Assembly (NCBI GenBank): GCA_013314815.1
Contig: JABUEY010000029.1
Span: forward strand, 1 to 36,376
DNA length: 36,376 bases
Direction: 5' to 3'
Source of the DNA: Syntrophobacteraceae bacterium
GTDB lineage: Bacteria; Desulfobacterota; Syntrophobacteria; Syntrophobacterales; Syntrophobacteraceae
The notes below the pieces were generated by a model. It was not told the DNA's origin and searched no databases. It was given only the letters and a program-made list of their open reading frames with translations. The position numbers were made by a program, and so were the translations under genes. The stretch's first letter is position 1. Each line of letters starts with the position of its first letter. Positions 16,771 through 24,563 of the stretch are shown piece after piece.

Positions 16771-16956
16771 ATGGAGAAGAAGAAGAAAAGGCATCTCGTG
16801 AGAGGAGAATGCCCGCAATGCGCATGTGGTGATGTTTCCTTTGTCCCTTCGGATGCCATGAAAGAGAAGTACATCGGTTCCGAGGAGGAGATTGAAATTC
16901 TGTGTCCGAGCTGTGGCACGAAGCACAAAGGGAAGCTGGTGGTCGAGGAAGAATAG
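16771..16956 (+). CDS. Small zinc-ribbon protein
   Basis: A 61-residue protein with two Cys pairs, CPQC and CPSCG, spaced about 36 apart, forming a likely single zinc ribbon, with a basic N-terminus (MEKKKKRHLVRG) and an acidic tail (VVEEE). I choose ATG 16771 because AAGGAG lies six bases upstream; the longer in-frame ATG 16726 has none. Function is unknown: such mini-ribbons may bind nucleic acid or serve as protein adaptors. It is followed by a second small zinc ribbon and then the DUF255 gene. Confidence 0.75.
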   Translation: MEKKKKRHLVRGECPQCACGDVSFVPSDAMKEKYIGSEEEIEILCPSCGTKHKGKLVVEEE

Positions 16957-17052
16957 CCTCGGCCCGGCAACTGTCGACGGGCCGGAAGCCGACCGTTCCG
17001 GCCCGGATAGCTTGGAGGTTATACATCCATCAGATCATGAAGGAGGGAAGTC

Positions 17053-17256
17053 ATGAAGACACCTCGACACTGTCCGGGATTCGAAAGCTTCAAACACCTC
17101 AGCTCCTTCGAATGCAAGTGCCCGGAATGCGGTAAGGTCCTTGAAATCTTCTCCGATGAATTCAACAGACCTCATACCTGCCCGGGATGCAGGAAGGAAG
17201 TCGATTTTTCCAAATGCTCCCTGTCCGCGTCGGCGGGAGCCCAAGTGCCACGATAA
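17053..17256 (+). CDS. Small cysteine-rich zinc-ribbon protein
   Basis: 67 residues with CKCPECG (19-26) and CPGC, giving a zinc ribbon, plus extra cysteines at CPGF and KCS. AAGGAGGG precedes ATG 17053 by about five bases, a strong site, which supports it as a real gene despite its size. Function is not recognisable. It is the second of two adjacent small zinc ribbons; their sequences differ, so they are not a recent duplication. Confidence 0.72.
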   Translation: MKTPRHCPGFESFKHLSSFECKCPECGKVLEIFSDEFNRPHTCPGCRKEVDFSKCSLSASAGAQVPR

Positions 17257-17342
17257 AATAAGGGTCATCATGGTCATTGTTCCGGTCTGCTGCGGTTTCT
17301 CTGAATCCTTCTGACTTCCTTCCCCGGCTGAAATTCGGCGCG

Positions 17343-17365
17343 GGGGGAGCGGTTTCCGTTCCCCC
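17343..17365 (+). terminator. Hairpin upstream of the DUF255 gene
   Basis: A 10-bp stem GGGGGAGCGG/CCGTTCCCCC (one G-U pair) with a TTT loop, 87 bases after the zinc-ribbon stop codon and 51 bases before the next start. The downstream T content is modest, so it may be a terminator for the small genes or a leader structure of the DUF255 gene. Confidence 0.45.
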
Positions 17366-17416
17366 TCGATCATCCTGAATAAGCTGCATCCTTCAAATCT
17401 TTCGCAGGGAGACAAG

Positions 17417-19489
17417 ATGCCCAATCGCCTGGAAAGGGAGAAAAGTCCCTATCTTCAGCAGCATGCCCAGAACCCCGTGGACTGGTTCCCCTGGGGAGAG
17501 GAAGCGTTTGCCAGGGCGGCGGAGGAAAACAAGCCGGTGTTCCTGTCCATTGGATATGCGACCTGTCACTGGTGTCATGTGATGGAGCGCGAATCCTTCG
17601 AAGACCGGGAAGTCGCGGATCTTCTGAACGAACATTTCATCTCCGTCAAGGTGGACCGCGAGGAAAGGCCCGATGTGGACCGGGTCTACATGACGGTCTG
17701 CCAGGTTCTGACCGGAAGGGGCGGATGGCCGCTGTCCATCTTTATGACCCCCGACGGGAAGGCTTTCTACGCAGGCAGCTACTTTCCCAAGTCCGCCCGC
17801 ATGGGCATGCCGGGTTTTATGGATATCGCCCGGCAGGTGGCCGAATTGTGGAGGAACGACCGTGAACGCCTTCAAACGGCGGGCAACGAGATTGCCAGGG
17901 CGATCCAGCCCGGCGGTCCGGCATCATCGGCGGGTGTTCCGGGTGTCGAGATGCTCGGGACAGCGTGGCGCCAGTTGAGGCAGTCCTACGACGCCAAATG
18001 GGGCGGCTTCGGAACGGCTCCGAAATTCCCCACCCCTCACCACCTGACCTTTCTCTTGAGGTGGCATTGGAGGGACCCGGGGACGGACGCGCTTTTCATG
18101 GTCGAAAAGACCCTCGATGCCATGCGGGATGGAGGAATCTTCGATCACGTGGGCTTCGGATTTCACAGGTATTCCGTCGACCGGAGGTGGCTTGTTCCCC
18201 ATTTTGAAAAGATGCTCTACGACCAGGCCATGCTCGCCGTCGCTTACACGGAAGCCTTTCAGGTGACCGGAAAGGCTGTTTACGCCGATGTGGCGGGTGA
18301 AATCTTCGAATACGTCCTGCGGGATATGCAGGATGCCGGGGGAGGCTTCTATTCCGCTGAAGATGCCGACAGCGAAGGCAGAGAAGGACTCTTTTACGTC
18401 TGGACTCCGGAGCAGGTAAGACAGGTTCTCGGCGAGGAGGATGGCGACATCTTCTGCCGCTTTTACGACATCGGCTCCCCAGGCAACTTCGAAGACGGGT
18501 TCAGCATACCTCACGTCCCCCGCCCACTGGCGTTCATGGCCGACCGGCTGGGCCTCGATGCGGCGCGGCTCAGGGTATCCCTCGATTCCGCAAGAAAAAA
18601 GCTTTTCTCCGCACGCACGAAGCGTATCCCTCCCCTTAAGGACGACAAGATCCTGACCTCCTGGAATGGCCTCATGATTGCCGCCCTGGCCAAAGGGTTT
18701 CAGGCGCTGCGCAATCCGCGGTACGTTCGCGCAGCTTCACGGGCGGCCGCGTTCATCCTGGAAAACCTGAAAGGCCCGTCGGGGAGGCTCAGCCGGCGCT
18801 ACAGGCACGCAGAAACCGCCCATCCGGGCTATGCCGACGACTATGCGTTCCTGATCTGGGGACTCATCGAACTGTACGAATCCACCTTCGACGTCGGCTG
18901 GCTCGAACAGGCTTTGGCTCTCCAGGACACCATGCTCGATCTCTTCTGGGACGACGAAGACGGAGGCTTCTTCTACACGCCCAAAGACGGAGAAAGTCTC
19001 ATTGTAAGAGACAAGGAAATCTATGACGGAGCCGTCCCTTCGAGCAACTCCGTCGGCGCGCTGAACCTCCTGCGCCTTGGCCGGATGACGGGAAACCCCG
19101 CGTTTGAACAGAATGCGGGACGCCTGATGGAAGCCTTCTCGGGCATGGTTGCCGAGTATCCTTCCGCCTATACTCAGTTCCTCAACGCAGTGGATTTTGC
19201 CTTGGGTCCCGGGCGGGAGATCGTGATTTGTGGAGATTCCCGCCTTGAAGAAACCCGGTATATGCTGGAAATGGTGCACAAGACCTTCCACCCCAACCAG
19301 GTTCTCCTTTTCAAGGACGAAGGAGCGGAAGGCGAACGCCTGGGCAGGATTTGCAAATTCGTCCAGCCTCTCCACCCGTCCGACGGCGGACCGGCCGCCT
19401 ACATCTGTGAAGGCTTTGCATGCAGGCAACCCATTACGGACGTCTCTGAGCTCGAGAAGGCCCTGGCTCCTGAAGACCCGAACCCGTAA
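17417..19489 (+). CDS. DUF255 thioredoxin-domain protein (YyaL / SSP411 family)
   Basis: A 690-residue protein of the family with an N-terminal thioredoxin-like DUF255 domain and an (alpha/alpha)6 barrel like N-acylglucosamine epimerase/glycosidases. Signature features are [20 protein letters not shown]50-H-W-C53-[19 protein letters not shown] and [23 protein letters not shown]. The length is normal for the family (about 680-700). AGGGAG precedes ATG 17417. It is cytoplasmic with no signal peptide. The substrate is unknown in bacteria; human SPATA20 belongs to the same family. It follows two small zinc-ribbon genes but has its own upstream hairpin. Confidence 0.95.
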   Translation: MPNRLEREKSPYLQQHAQNPVDWFPWGEEAFARAAEENKPVFLSIGYATCHWCHVMERESFEDREVADLLNEHFISVKVDREERPDVDRVYMTVCQVLTGRGGWPLSIFMTPDGKAFYAGSYFPKSARMGMPGFMDIARQVAELWRNDRERLQTAGNEIARAIQPGGPASSAGVPGVEMLGTAWRQLRQSYDAKWGGFGTAPKFPTPHHLTFLLRWHWRDPGTDALFMVEKTLDAMRDGGIFDHVGFGFHRYSVDRRWLVPHFEKMLYDQAMLAVAYTEAFQVTGKAVYADVAGEIFEYVLRDMQDAGGGFYSAEDADSEGREGLFYVWTPEQVRQVLGEEDGDIFCRFYDIGSPGNFEDGFSIPHVPRPLAFMADRLGLDAARLRVSLDSARKKLFSARTKRIPPLKDDKILTSWNGLMIAALAKGFQALRNPRYVRAASRAAAFILENLKGPSGRLSRRYRHAETAHPGYADDYAFLIWGLIELYESTFDVGWLEQALALQDTMLDLFWDDEDGGFFYTPKDGESLIVRDKEIYDGAVPSSNSVGALNLLRLGRMTGNPAFEQNAGRLMEAFSGMVAEYPSAYTQFLNAVDFALGPGREIVICGDSRLEETRYMLEMVHKTFHPNQVLLFKDEGAEGERLGRICKFVQPLHPSDGGPAAYICEGFACRQPITDVSELEKALAPEDPNP

Positions 19490-19531
19490 ATTGAACCAGC
19501 CCCGGATCAGCCTGCCTCTGAAACATGGCAC

Positions 19532-19582
19532 GATTGAGGCGTGATTGTGGCGCGATTATCCGGGTTTGGCGGGATTGAGGCG
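19532..19582 (+). repeat. Degenerate direct repeats GATT-n-GGCG
   Basis: GATTGAGGCG (19532), GATTGTGGCG (19543), GATTATCCGG (19554) and GATTGAGGCG (19573). The first three are spaced 11 bases apart, one helical turn. The array ends about 100 bases before the candidate -24 element, the distance expected of an enhancer for a sigma-54 activator. Function is inferred only. Confidence 0.4.
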
Positions 19583-19726
19583 CCAAAGCATCGAGTCCAG
19601 GAAGCCGGTCTTCCATGCCGTCTGGATGCGAATGCCGCACTGATCGCAGACAAAACAAAAAGAGAACCAGTCGGAGTGATTTTGGCATTGGTATTGCACA
19701 TCAAGAAACACTGCAAGAGAAACCAA
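19556..19726 (-). CDS. Possible small cysteine-containing ORF (competes with the RNA at 19709-19777)
   Basis: 56 residues from TTG 19726, with a perfect GAGGAGG six bases upstream. It contains FVCDQCGIRI, a CxxC pair, plus another Cys; the second half uses mostly G/C third positions, as genes here do. Against it: the start is TTG, a strong hairpin lies directly upstream, no promoter is visible, and no known domain fits. It might be a remnant of a zinc-ribbon gene. The same GAGGAGG reads CCTCCTC on the other strand, within the candidate RNA. Confidence 0.28.
   Translation of the reverse strand: MVSLAVFLDVQYQCQNHSDWFSFCFVCDQCGIRIQTAWKTGFLDSMLWRLNPAKPG
19683..19698 (+). promoter_or_regulatory. 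Near-consensus sigma-54 (-24/-12) promoter
   Basis: TGGCATTGGTATTGCA matches the consensus TGGCAY-RN4-TTGCW at every fixed base except the R. GG and GC have the required spacing of ten bases. The predicted start is near 19709. A matching sequence in an intergenic region, followed by a strong terminator, makes it more than a chance hit, but no activator gene is in the window. Confidence 0.45.
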
Positions 19727-19777
19727 CTCTTTCCTCCTCAAAAGCTAACCGGCCCTAGCCCCTCCGGTTAGCTTTTT
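19709..19777 (+). ncRNA. Candidate small RNA or attenuated leader
   Basis: About 69 bases from the predicted sigma-54 start to the end of the terminator. A weak 5' stem (AAGAG/CTCTT) is followed by an unpaired TTTCCTCCTC stretch complementary to Shine-Dalgarno sequences, then a 13-bp terminator. This layout is typical of sRNAs that block ribosome binding. It could equally be the leader of the flavodoxin gene that begins 64 bases later. No known RNA family is recognised. Confidence 0.35.
19740..19777 (+). terminator. Strong intrinsic terminator
   Basis: A perfect 13-bp stem AAAAGCTAACCGG/CCGGTTAGCTTTT with an 11-base loop, followed by TTTTTCATTTTT on the plus strand. It is the best terminator in the window, yet lies 250 bases after the nearest plus-strand stop codon, suggesting that it ends a separate short transcript. 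Confidence 0.85.
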
Positions 19778-19841
19778 CATTTTTGGAACATTTGGTGACA
19801 CCTGAACGGCATGCCCCGGCATGGATGGAGGACAAACCGCG

Positions 19842-20699
19842 GTGGAAAAGACTCTGCTCGGAATCATCGGTTCACCCAGAAAACAGGGCAATTGCGAAGT
19901 CTTCGTAAAGGCGGTCTTTCGGCGGCTCAGGGGCCCCTGGCAACTGAGGCTGATGAGGCTGCCCGAACTGGATATCCGCCCATGCAGGGCATGCTATGCA
20001 TGTTTGTTCGAACCGATGAAATGCGTTCAGGATGACGACTTCAACATGGCCCTGCAGGCCTTTGTGGAAGCAGACGCCTGGGTCGTGGCGGCTCCAGCGT
20101 ATCTTCTCGGTGCCAATTCGAGCCTCAAGCGTTTTTTGGATCGAGGTTTGAGCTTCTACGCCCACGTCGATCGGCTGTGGGGGAAGCCTGCGGCAGGTGT
20201 GGCCGTTGCCGGCATCGAGGGAAAGGAAGGCTACACGAAGCTGTCGGTGGAAAGCTTCATCAGGCTGGCTCTGGGTGACCTTCGAGCATCGGCGGTGATT
20301 TACGGGGCGCTTCCGGGGGAGGTCCTGCTGGGCGAAAACGCCGCGGACACAGCCGCGCAAATGGCCGCGGCCCTGGAATCTCCGGACGAGAGGCACATGC
20401 CTGGTTCCCCCTCTTGTCCTGTGTGTGGAGGCGATACCTTTCGGTTTCTGGGTGGAGGCAGGGTGCGTTGCATGCTTTGCAGCAGTGCGGGAGACTATGA
20501 AGTGACGGGGGGAGAGATATGCTTCCGAACCGCGGCGGACGATCACCCCCTGTTCCTCACCCTCGATGCTGTCAGGCGCCATGCCCAGTGGCTGCGCGCA
20601 ATGAAGGAACGGTACCTGTTCCAGCGCAGAGAACTCAGAGCCGTCGTCCGGGAGTACTCCGGCATCGGAACATGGGTGCATTCCGAAAAGGGACAATAA
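19842..20699 (+). CDS. Flavodoxin-fold NAD(P)H:FMN reductase-like protein with a C-terminal zinc ribbon
   Basis: About 285 residues. The N-terminal half is a flavodoxin-like FMN-binding domain: LLGIIGSPRKQGNCE is the phosphate loop, CRACYACL follows at about 48-55, and AAPAYLLGANSSLKRFLDR forms the second flavin loop. The C-terminal half adds a zinc ribbon with C192-x2-C195 and C210-x2-C213 and a basic helical tail (RHAQWLRAMKERYLFQRRELR). I prefer GTG 19842, with GGAGG ten bases upstream; ATG 19821 is in frame but lacks a ribosome site. Such flavoproteins (iron-sulfur flavoprotein/WrbA relatives) reduce quinones, oxygen or iron. The electron acceptor is unknown. It is convergent with the YkgJ-type gene 30 bases away. 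Confidence 0.85.
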   Translation: MEKTLLGIIGSPRKQGNCEVFVKAVFRRLRGPWQLRLMRLPELDIRPCRACYACLFEPMKCVQDDDFNMALQAFVEADAWVVAAPAYLLGANSSLKRFLDRGLSFYAHVDRLWGKPAAGVAVAGIEGKEGYTKLSVESFIRLALGDLRASAVIYGALPGEVLLGENAADTAAQMAAALESPDERHMPGSPSCPVCGGDTFRFLGGGRVRCMLCSSAGDYEVTGGEICFRTAADDHPLFLTLDAVRRHAQWLRAMKERYLFQRRELRAVVREYSGIGTWVHSEKGQ

Positions 20700-20729
20700 A
20701 GCAGGCGAAGCGGTTTCGATTGACGCGAA

Positions 20730-21659
20730 TCAGGATCGATCGGGAACCAGGACGCGGGTTCCACCGGGTTCTTCGATGATCTTGAATCCGAAAATCACGA
20801 TCAGGTCGGAGAAGCTTCTTCCGAAGACCAGGTCGAGCAGGTTGTCCGGGATGTTCAGTTTTTCCGCCAGAAAATGCCGGAAATGGTCTTCATAGCTCAG
20901 CATCTCCAGGACTTCGTCGACGCTTTCCCCTTTTGTTTCTTCGAGGTGTTGAAAGGCCTGCCGAAACGATTCGAAAGAACATCGCCTTCCGTGCTCGCCC
21001 ATCATTTCCAGCAGCAGATCGATTCCTTCGAAGATGTCGCTTCGGGTTAGATAAGGAAGCTTCGCCAGTTCCCTGGCGGGTTCAGGGTCCCAGCACGCCT
21101 GTGCCCGGCATTGTATGGGGCGGTCGACATAGATGGAGCAGAGGTTTGTTTCGCCGTTGAAGAAAACGCAATCCCTTGTTCCCGCCTTTTCGCGGATCTT
21201 GATCCGTTCATCGAGCAGAAAGAAGAGTTCTTTCTCGAAGGGCGAATGGACCGGTTCTCCGCGCCTGATGGTAAACAACTGATGCCAGGGGATCCTGCCG
21301 TGGCGAAGCAGCTCGAGGTCTTCGAGCTGAAGGGTGGGGCTTCCTTCCCGGCAGCAGTCTCCGCACTGCACGCAGACCGGAAGGACATCCCCCATTACCT
21401 TCTCGCCGATATCCAGAAGTCTTCGCCATGAATCTATGCGTTGTGAGCCGTTCAAGGCATCCCATCGCTTCAAGATCTCCTGGTAAACCGCATTCTCTTC
21501 CATCTGGTACTGCAGTCGCTTGAGAGGTACGGACGTTTCGTTTTCCTCCTTCAGGGAGGCCAGAAAGCGGGAACAGTTGCGCTTGAGCGCCTCCGTATCC
21601 CAGTCGGAGGGATGGCTGTCGATGACCGTATGGTCTAGATTCTGCTTGGAAGGCATCAT
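20730..21659 (-). CDS. YkgJ-family zinc/iron-chelating cysteine-cluster protein
   Basis: A 309-residue protein with the YkgJ cysteine cluster: CVQCGDCC near the centre, then DCVFF, LCSIYVDRPIQCRAQACW, supplying about eight cysteines for metal binding (Fe-S or zinc). The N-terminal 100 residues and the C-terminal 110 are family-specific helices. The role is uncertain: related proteins may act as metal-binding accessory factors. The start is ATG 21659 or the adjacent ATG 21656; the ribosome site is weak. Confidence 0.85.
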   Translation of the reverse strand: MMPSKQNLDHTVIDSHPSDWDTEALKRNCSRFLASLKEENETSVPLKRLQYQMEENAVYQEILKRWDALNGSQRIDSWRRLLDIGEKVMGDVLPVCVQCGDCCREGSPTLQLEDLELLRHGRIPWHQLFTIRRGEPVHSPFEKELFFLLDERIKIREKAGTRDCVFFNGETNLCSIYVDRPIQCRAQACWDPEPARELAKLPYLTRSDIFEGIDLLLEMMGEHGRRCSFESFRQAFQHLEETKGESVDEVLEMLSYEDHFRHFLAEKLNIPDNLLDLVFGRSFSDLIVIFGFKIIEEPGGTRVLVPDRS

Positions 21660-22038
21660 CGGGACTCGGATTCTCCACTCAGGGGGAAAAGGGTTTCATC
21701 CATGGGTAAAAACAGAACAGCACAATAATCGAGTTTCTATAGTATCCGATTATACCCGCAAGATAAACCTCTTGTGCGTCTCGTGCGTCGATTCCCGCAC
21801 AGCCGCCGTCCACAGGTCGGTGCTCCTCGTGGAAGACCTTGCTCTGTCAACGTTACGCTCCAAGCTCCTTCCCATTACTTGAAACTGTTTCCTTATGCAC
21901 ACGAGGAGGAGTCCGCTCCTGAAGCAGGCGCCGCGGTCCCGGTGTTCCGGGGGGGCGAGCCCGATTGACAGACCCGGCGCCATTTGTTACATATCCGCCA
22001 GGCCTTTGAAAAGCACGTGCAACAGCAGAGGAGAAGTC
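21660..22038. other. Divergent intergenic region, ykgJ-like / fmdB-like
   Basis: 379 bases with no convincing gene. On the minus strand a perfect TATAAT (21754-21749) could serve the ykgJ-like gene, though no -35 is visible. On the plus strand, a promoter for the fmdB-like gene lies at 21965-21993. A short direct repeat GTGCGTC occurs at 21774 and 21783. No RNA gene or repeat element was recognised. Confidence 0.4.
21965..21993 (+). promoter_or_regulatory. Sigma-70-type promoter for the fmdB-like gene
   Basis: Perfect TTGACA (21965-21970), 17-base spacer, then TACATA (21988-21993). The predicted start is about 40 bases before ATG 22039. The -10 is only partial. Confidence 0.5.
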
Positions 22039-22296
22039 ATGCCCATATACGAATTTCGCTGTACGGGATGCGGGCAGATTCAGGAGTTTCTGCTCACGCG
22101 TTCTTCCGAGCAGATGGAGATGGTATGCCGGCAGTGTGGAGGAGATGAGATGGAGCGGGTGATGAGCCAGGTGAATTATGCCATGGGGGAATCGGCGTCA
22201 TCTTCCGCGGCGGCTGCCGGTCCCAGCGCCACAACCAGGAGCTGCGGACCGGGCAACAGCTGTACGACCATCGAGTTGCCCGGCCACACCAGGTAG
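22039..22296 (+). CDS. FmdB-family zinc-ribbon protein
   Basis: 85 residues starting MPIYEFRCTGCGQIQEF, the FmdB/CxxC_CXXC_SSSS signature, with the second pair CRQCGG. The rest is Ser/Ala and Gly rich (SASSSAAAAGPSATT) and ends CGPGNSCTTIELPGH with a third Cys pair. I start at ATG 22039, with GAGGAG seven bases upstream. Family members are called regulatory proteins but have no proven general function. It is transcribed alone, convergent with ftsY. Confidence 0.85.
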   Translation: MPIYEFRCTGCGQIQEFLLTRSSEQMEMVCRQCGGDEMERVMSQVNYAMGESASSSAAAAGPSATTRSCGPGNSCTTIELPGHTR

Positions 22297-22326
22297 GAAA
22301 GAGGAGGGCTTCCGGGTTCCAGGCCC

Positions 22327-23487
22327 CTAGAACAGTGCCCGGGTGAATTCGTCGGCGTCGAACGGGCGCAGATCCCCGGGGCTTTCGCCGATCCCGATAT
22401 ATCGGACGGGCAGCTGCAGTTCATCGCATATCGCCACGATGATTCCACCCTTGGCCGTTCCGTCGAGTTTGGTCATGATCAGGCCGGTCACTCCGATCTC
22501 GTTTTTGAACATGCGAGCCTGGGATACCGCGTTCTGGCCCGTGGACGCATCGAGAACCAGGATGATTTCATGAGGGGCCGAGGGCAGTTTCCTGTTGATG
22601 ACCCGTTGGACCTTTTTCAGTTCCTCCATGAGATTCACCTTGGTGTGCATACGGCCTGCTGTATCGACGATTACAATGTCCACATCACGGGCCACGGCAG
22701 CGTCCATGGCGTCGAAGGCCACCGCGGATGGGTCGGAACCGCTTTTCTGGCGGACAACGGGGACATCCACACGCTCTCCCCAAAGAGTGAGCTGTTCCAC
22801 GGCGGCGGCACGAAAGGTGTCGGCGGCGACCAGCATCACTTTATACCCTTCCTTCTTCAGCTGGTAGGCCAGCTTGCCGATGGTCGTCGTTTTCCCCACC
22901 CCGTTGACTCCCACCATCATCATGACAAAAGGGTGATTCGCTCGGAAATCCCAGGGTTCAGAAGGCACGGCAAGGATGCGGGCGATTTCCTCTCGGAGCT
23001 GTTCCCGCAGCTTCTCCGGATCACTCAGTTCCTGCCTCCTGACCTTTTCGCTCACTTTTTCGAGCAGCACCTGTGTGGTCCGAACTCCCAGGTCGGAAGT
23101 GATGAGGATCTCTTCGAGTTCATCGAGGAGATCCATGTCGATTTTCTTCTTTCCCAGGACGAGGCGATCCACCCGGCTGACCAGCTGTTCCCGGGTCTTG
23201 TGCAGCCGCTCTCTCAGTTTCTTGAAGAAACCGCCCTTCTCCCCGGGGCTTTCCGGTTCCGCTGCATCTTCACCGCCTGCGGGGAGGGGATCTTCGACAG
23301 GGACTTCGGTGTTCTCGAACACTGAATCCTCCCGCACGCCGGATTCAAAGGGTTCGGGATCCGGAGGTGTGAATCCCGCGACGGTTTCTGACTCGAGTTC
23401 CCCGGCGGAAGACTCTTCAGGAACTTGAGGCATACCTGTTTCCGTAAGGGTTTGTTCCGGTTTCTTTCGTTTGAACCACTTGATCAT
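22327..23487 (-). CDS. ftsY: Signal recognition particle receptor FtsY
   Basis: A 386-residue SRP-receptor GTPase that docks ribosome-SRP complexes at the inner membrane. A Lys-rich N-terminus (MIKWFKRKK) and an acidic A domain (about 20-82) precede the NG domain. GTPase motifs: GVNGVGKTTT, DTFRAAAVEQL, DTAGR, TKLDGTAKGG, and the closing IGIGE. ATG 23487 fits the family; a longer open frame reaches 23793 but that part is non-coding in character. A promoter lies about 180 bases upstream. It is divergent from the class II aldolase gene. Confidence 0.97.
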   Translation of the reverse strand: MIKWFKRKKPEQTLTETGMPQVPEESSAGELESETVAGFTPPDPEPFESGVREDSVFENTEVPVEDPLPAGGEDAAEPESPGEKGGFFKKLRERLHKTREQLVSRVDRLVLGKKKIDMDLLDELEEILITSDLGVRTTQVLLEKVSEKVRRQELSDPEKLREQLREEIARILAVPSEPWDFRANHPFVMMMVGVNGVGKTTTIGKLAYQLKKEGYKVMLVAADTFRAAAVEQLTLWGERVDVPVVRQKSGSDPSAVAFDAMDAAVARDVDIVIVDTAGRMHTKVNLMEELKKVQRVINRKLPSAPHEIILVLDASTGQNAVSQARMFKNEIGVTGLIMTKLDGTAKGGIIVAICDELQLPVRYIGIGESPGDLRPFDADEFTRALF

Positions 23488-23814
23488 CGATTCCGATACT
23501 CCCGTTAAAGAGCGAATTTGATGTCCGCAAGAGTGAAGAACGTGAATCCCAGCGCCTTGTCGAATGATTCGCCGGACTTGCCTCGGGGGTTGCACTCCAC
23601 ACTTCGATCCACCCGGACGTACACGGGTCGTCACGTTCTCCTGTACTGTATGCTGGATTCCGCGAATTAAGTAATATAGAAATGATTGGTAAGAGTTTAC
23701 AAGGCAAAAAGTGAGGATAAGCCCTGGCATGCGGGGCGATTGAAGGATGCTTTCGAGGGTGCCGATCAGGATTCGGGACAATTCACGAGGCATGGAGTGA
23801 GAGGGGGGTGTGTT
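23488..23814. other. Divergent intergenic region, ftsY / class II aldolase
   Basis: 327 bases with no gene. It holds the ftsY promoter (23673-23702, minus) and a leader of about 180 bases; no plus-strand promoter was clear. The open frames here lack ribosome sites and recognisable protein character. Confidence 0.5.
23673..23702 (-). promoter_or_regulatory. Sigma-70-type promoter of ftsY
   Basis: On the minus strand TTGTAA, 18-base spacer, TATATT. The -10 matches at five of six bases and lies in an AT-rich patch, consistent with transcription toward ftsY. Confidence 0.55.
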
Positions 23815-24450
23815 GTGAGCAGCGAAGAGAGGCTCAGAAAAGAGGTCATCGAGATTTGCAGAAGAATTCAGCAGAAGGGTTTCATTGCCGCTTCAGACGG
23901 CAATGTGAGCTGCAGGCTGGATGGAAACGCCATTCTCATCACTCCCGGCGGCAGACCCAAAGGGGAACTCGAAGCCGAGGACCTGCTGCGGGTGGACATG
24001 CAGGGGCGGGTGGTCGAAGGGCGAGGGAAACCGTCGAGTGAAATCAGGATGCATCTTTGCGTGTACGGGGTGCGCAGCGACGTGGAAGCCGTCGTTCATG
24101 CGCATCCTCCCATGTTGACCGCCTTCACCGTTGCGGGCATGCCTTTCGTCTCGGGCGCCCTGCCGGAAGTCTGGCTGTCCATCGGCTCCGTCCCGACCGC
24201 TCCCTACGCCACTCCATCCACCGGGGAGGTCCCGGCATCCATCGAACCTTTCCTCGAAAACCACCAGGCGATGCTCCTCGAACGCCACGGCTCCCTGACT
24301 TTCGGTAAGGACATCCGGGAAGCCTACATGCGCCTCGAAAAGCTGGAGCACGCGGCCCACACCCTCTACTACGCGCATCTGCTGGCAGGCCGCGCCATAA
24401 GTCCTCTTCCTGAAAGCGACTTGAAAAAGCTCGATTCACTGCGCGGCTGA
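23815..24450 (+). CDS. Class II aldolase (L-fuculose-phosphate aldolase-like)
   Basis: A 211-residue class II aldolase/adducin-family enzyme, Zn2+ dependent. Glu76 (SSEIRMH), His95 and His97 (VVHAHPP) and His158 (LERHG) fall at positions matching E. coli FucA's Glu73, His92, His94 and His155, so the metal site and the catalytic acid are intact. It should cleave a sugar phosphate to dihydroxyacetone phosphate plus an aldehyde. The actual substrate (fuculose, ribulose, methylthioribulose or another phosphate) is not determined. I choose GTG 23815 with AGGGGGG upstream; an in-frame ATG upstream (23686) adds 43 non-homologous residues. Confidence 0.88.
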   Translation: MSSEERLRKEVIEICRRIQQKGFIAASDGNVSCRLDGNAILITPGGRPKGELEAEDLLRVDMQGRVVEGRGKPSSEIRMHLCVYGVRSDVEAVVHAHPPMLTAFTVAGMPFVSGALPEVWLSIGSVPTAPYATPSTGEVPASIEPFLENHQAMLLERHGSLTFGKDIREAYMRLEKLEHAAHTLYYAHLLAGRAISPLPESDLKKLDSLRG

Positions 24451-24493
24451 GCCTGCATTCTGGAGGCGCATCCTTCACGGGATCGAAGGGAGG

Positions 24494-24532
24494 CCGGAGC
24501 ATGCCGTGTCGTCCGGGATACGGCATGTCCGG
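24494..24532. terminator. Bidirectional terminator between aldolase and acyl-CoA synthetase genes
   Basis: An 8-bp stem CATGCCGT/ACGGCATG, extended by CCGG pairing past a one-base bulge, in the gap between convergent genes. There is no clear T-tract on either strand. Confidence 0.55.
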
Positions 24533-24563
24533 AGTGTCGCCAGGGCGAGGCAGGTTGTTTCTT

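Noticed and set aside
19526-19545. TGGCACGATTGAGGCG as a second sigma-54 site
   Set aside because: The -24 half is perfect but no TTGC follows at the required distance.
21750-21983. Minus-strand frame in the ykgJ-fmdB gap
   Set aside because: No ribosome site, Arg/Thr-rich low-quality protein, and it overlaps the promoter signals.
21900-21990. Stem-rich, GC-rich stretch checked for a tRNA or structured RNA
   Set aside because: Only a short AGGAG/CTCCT stem is found; no cloverleaf and no terminator.
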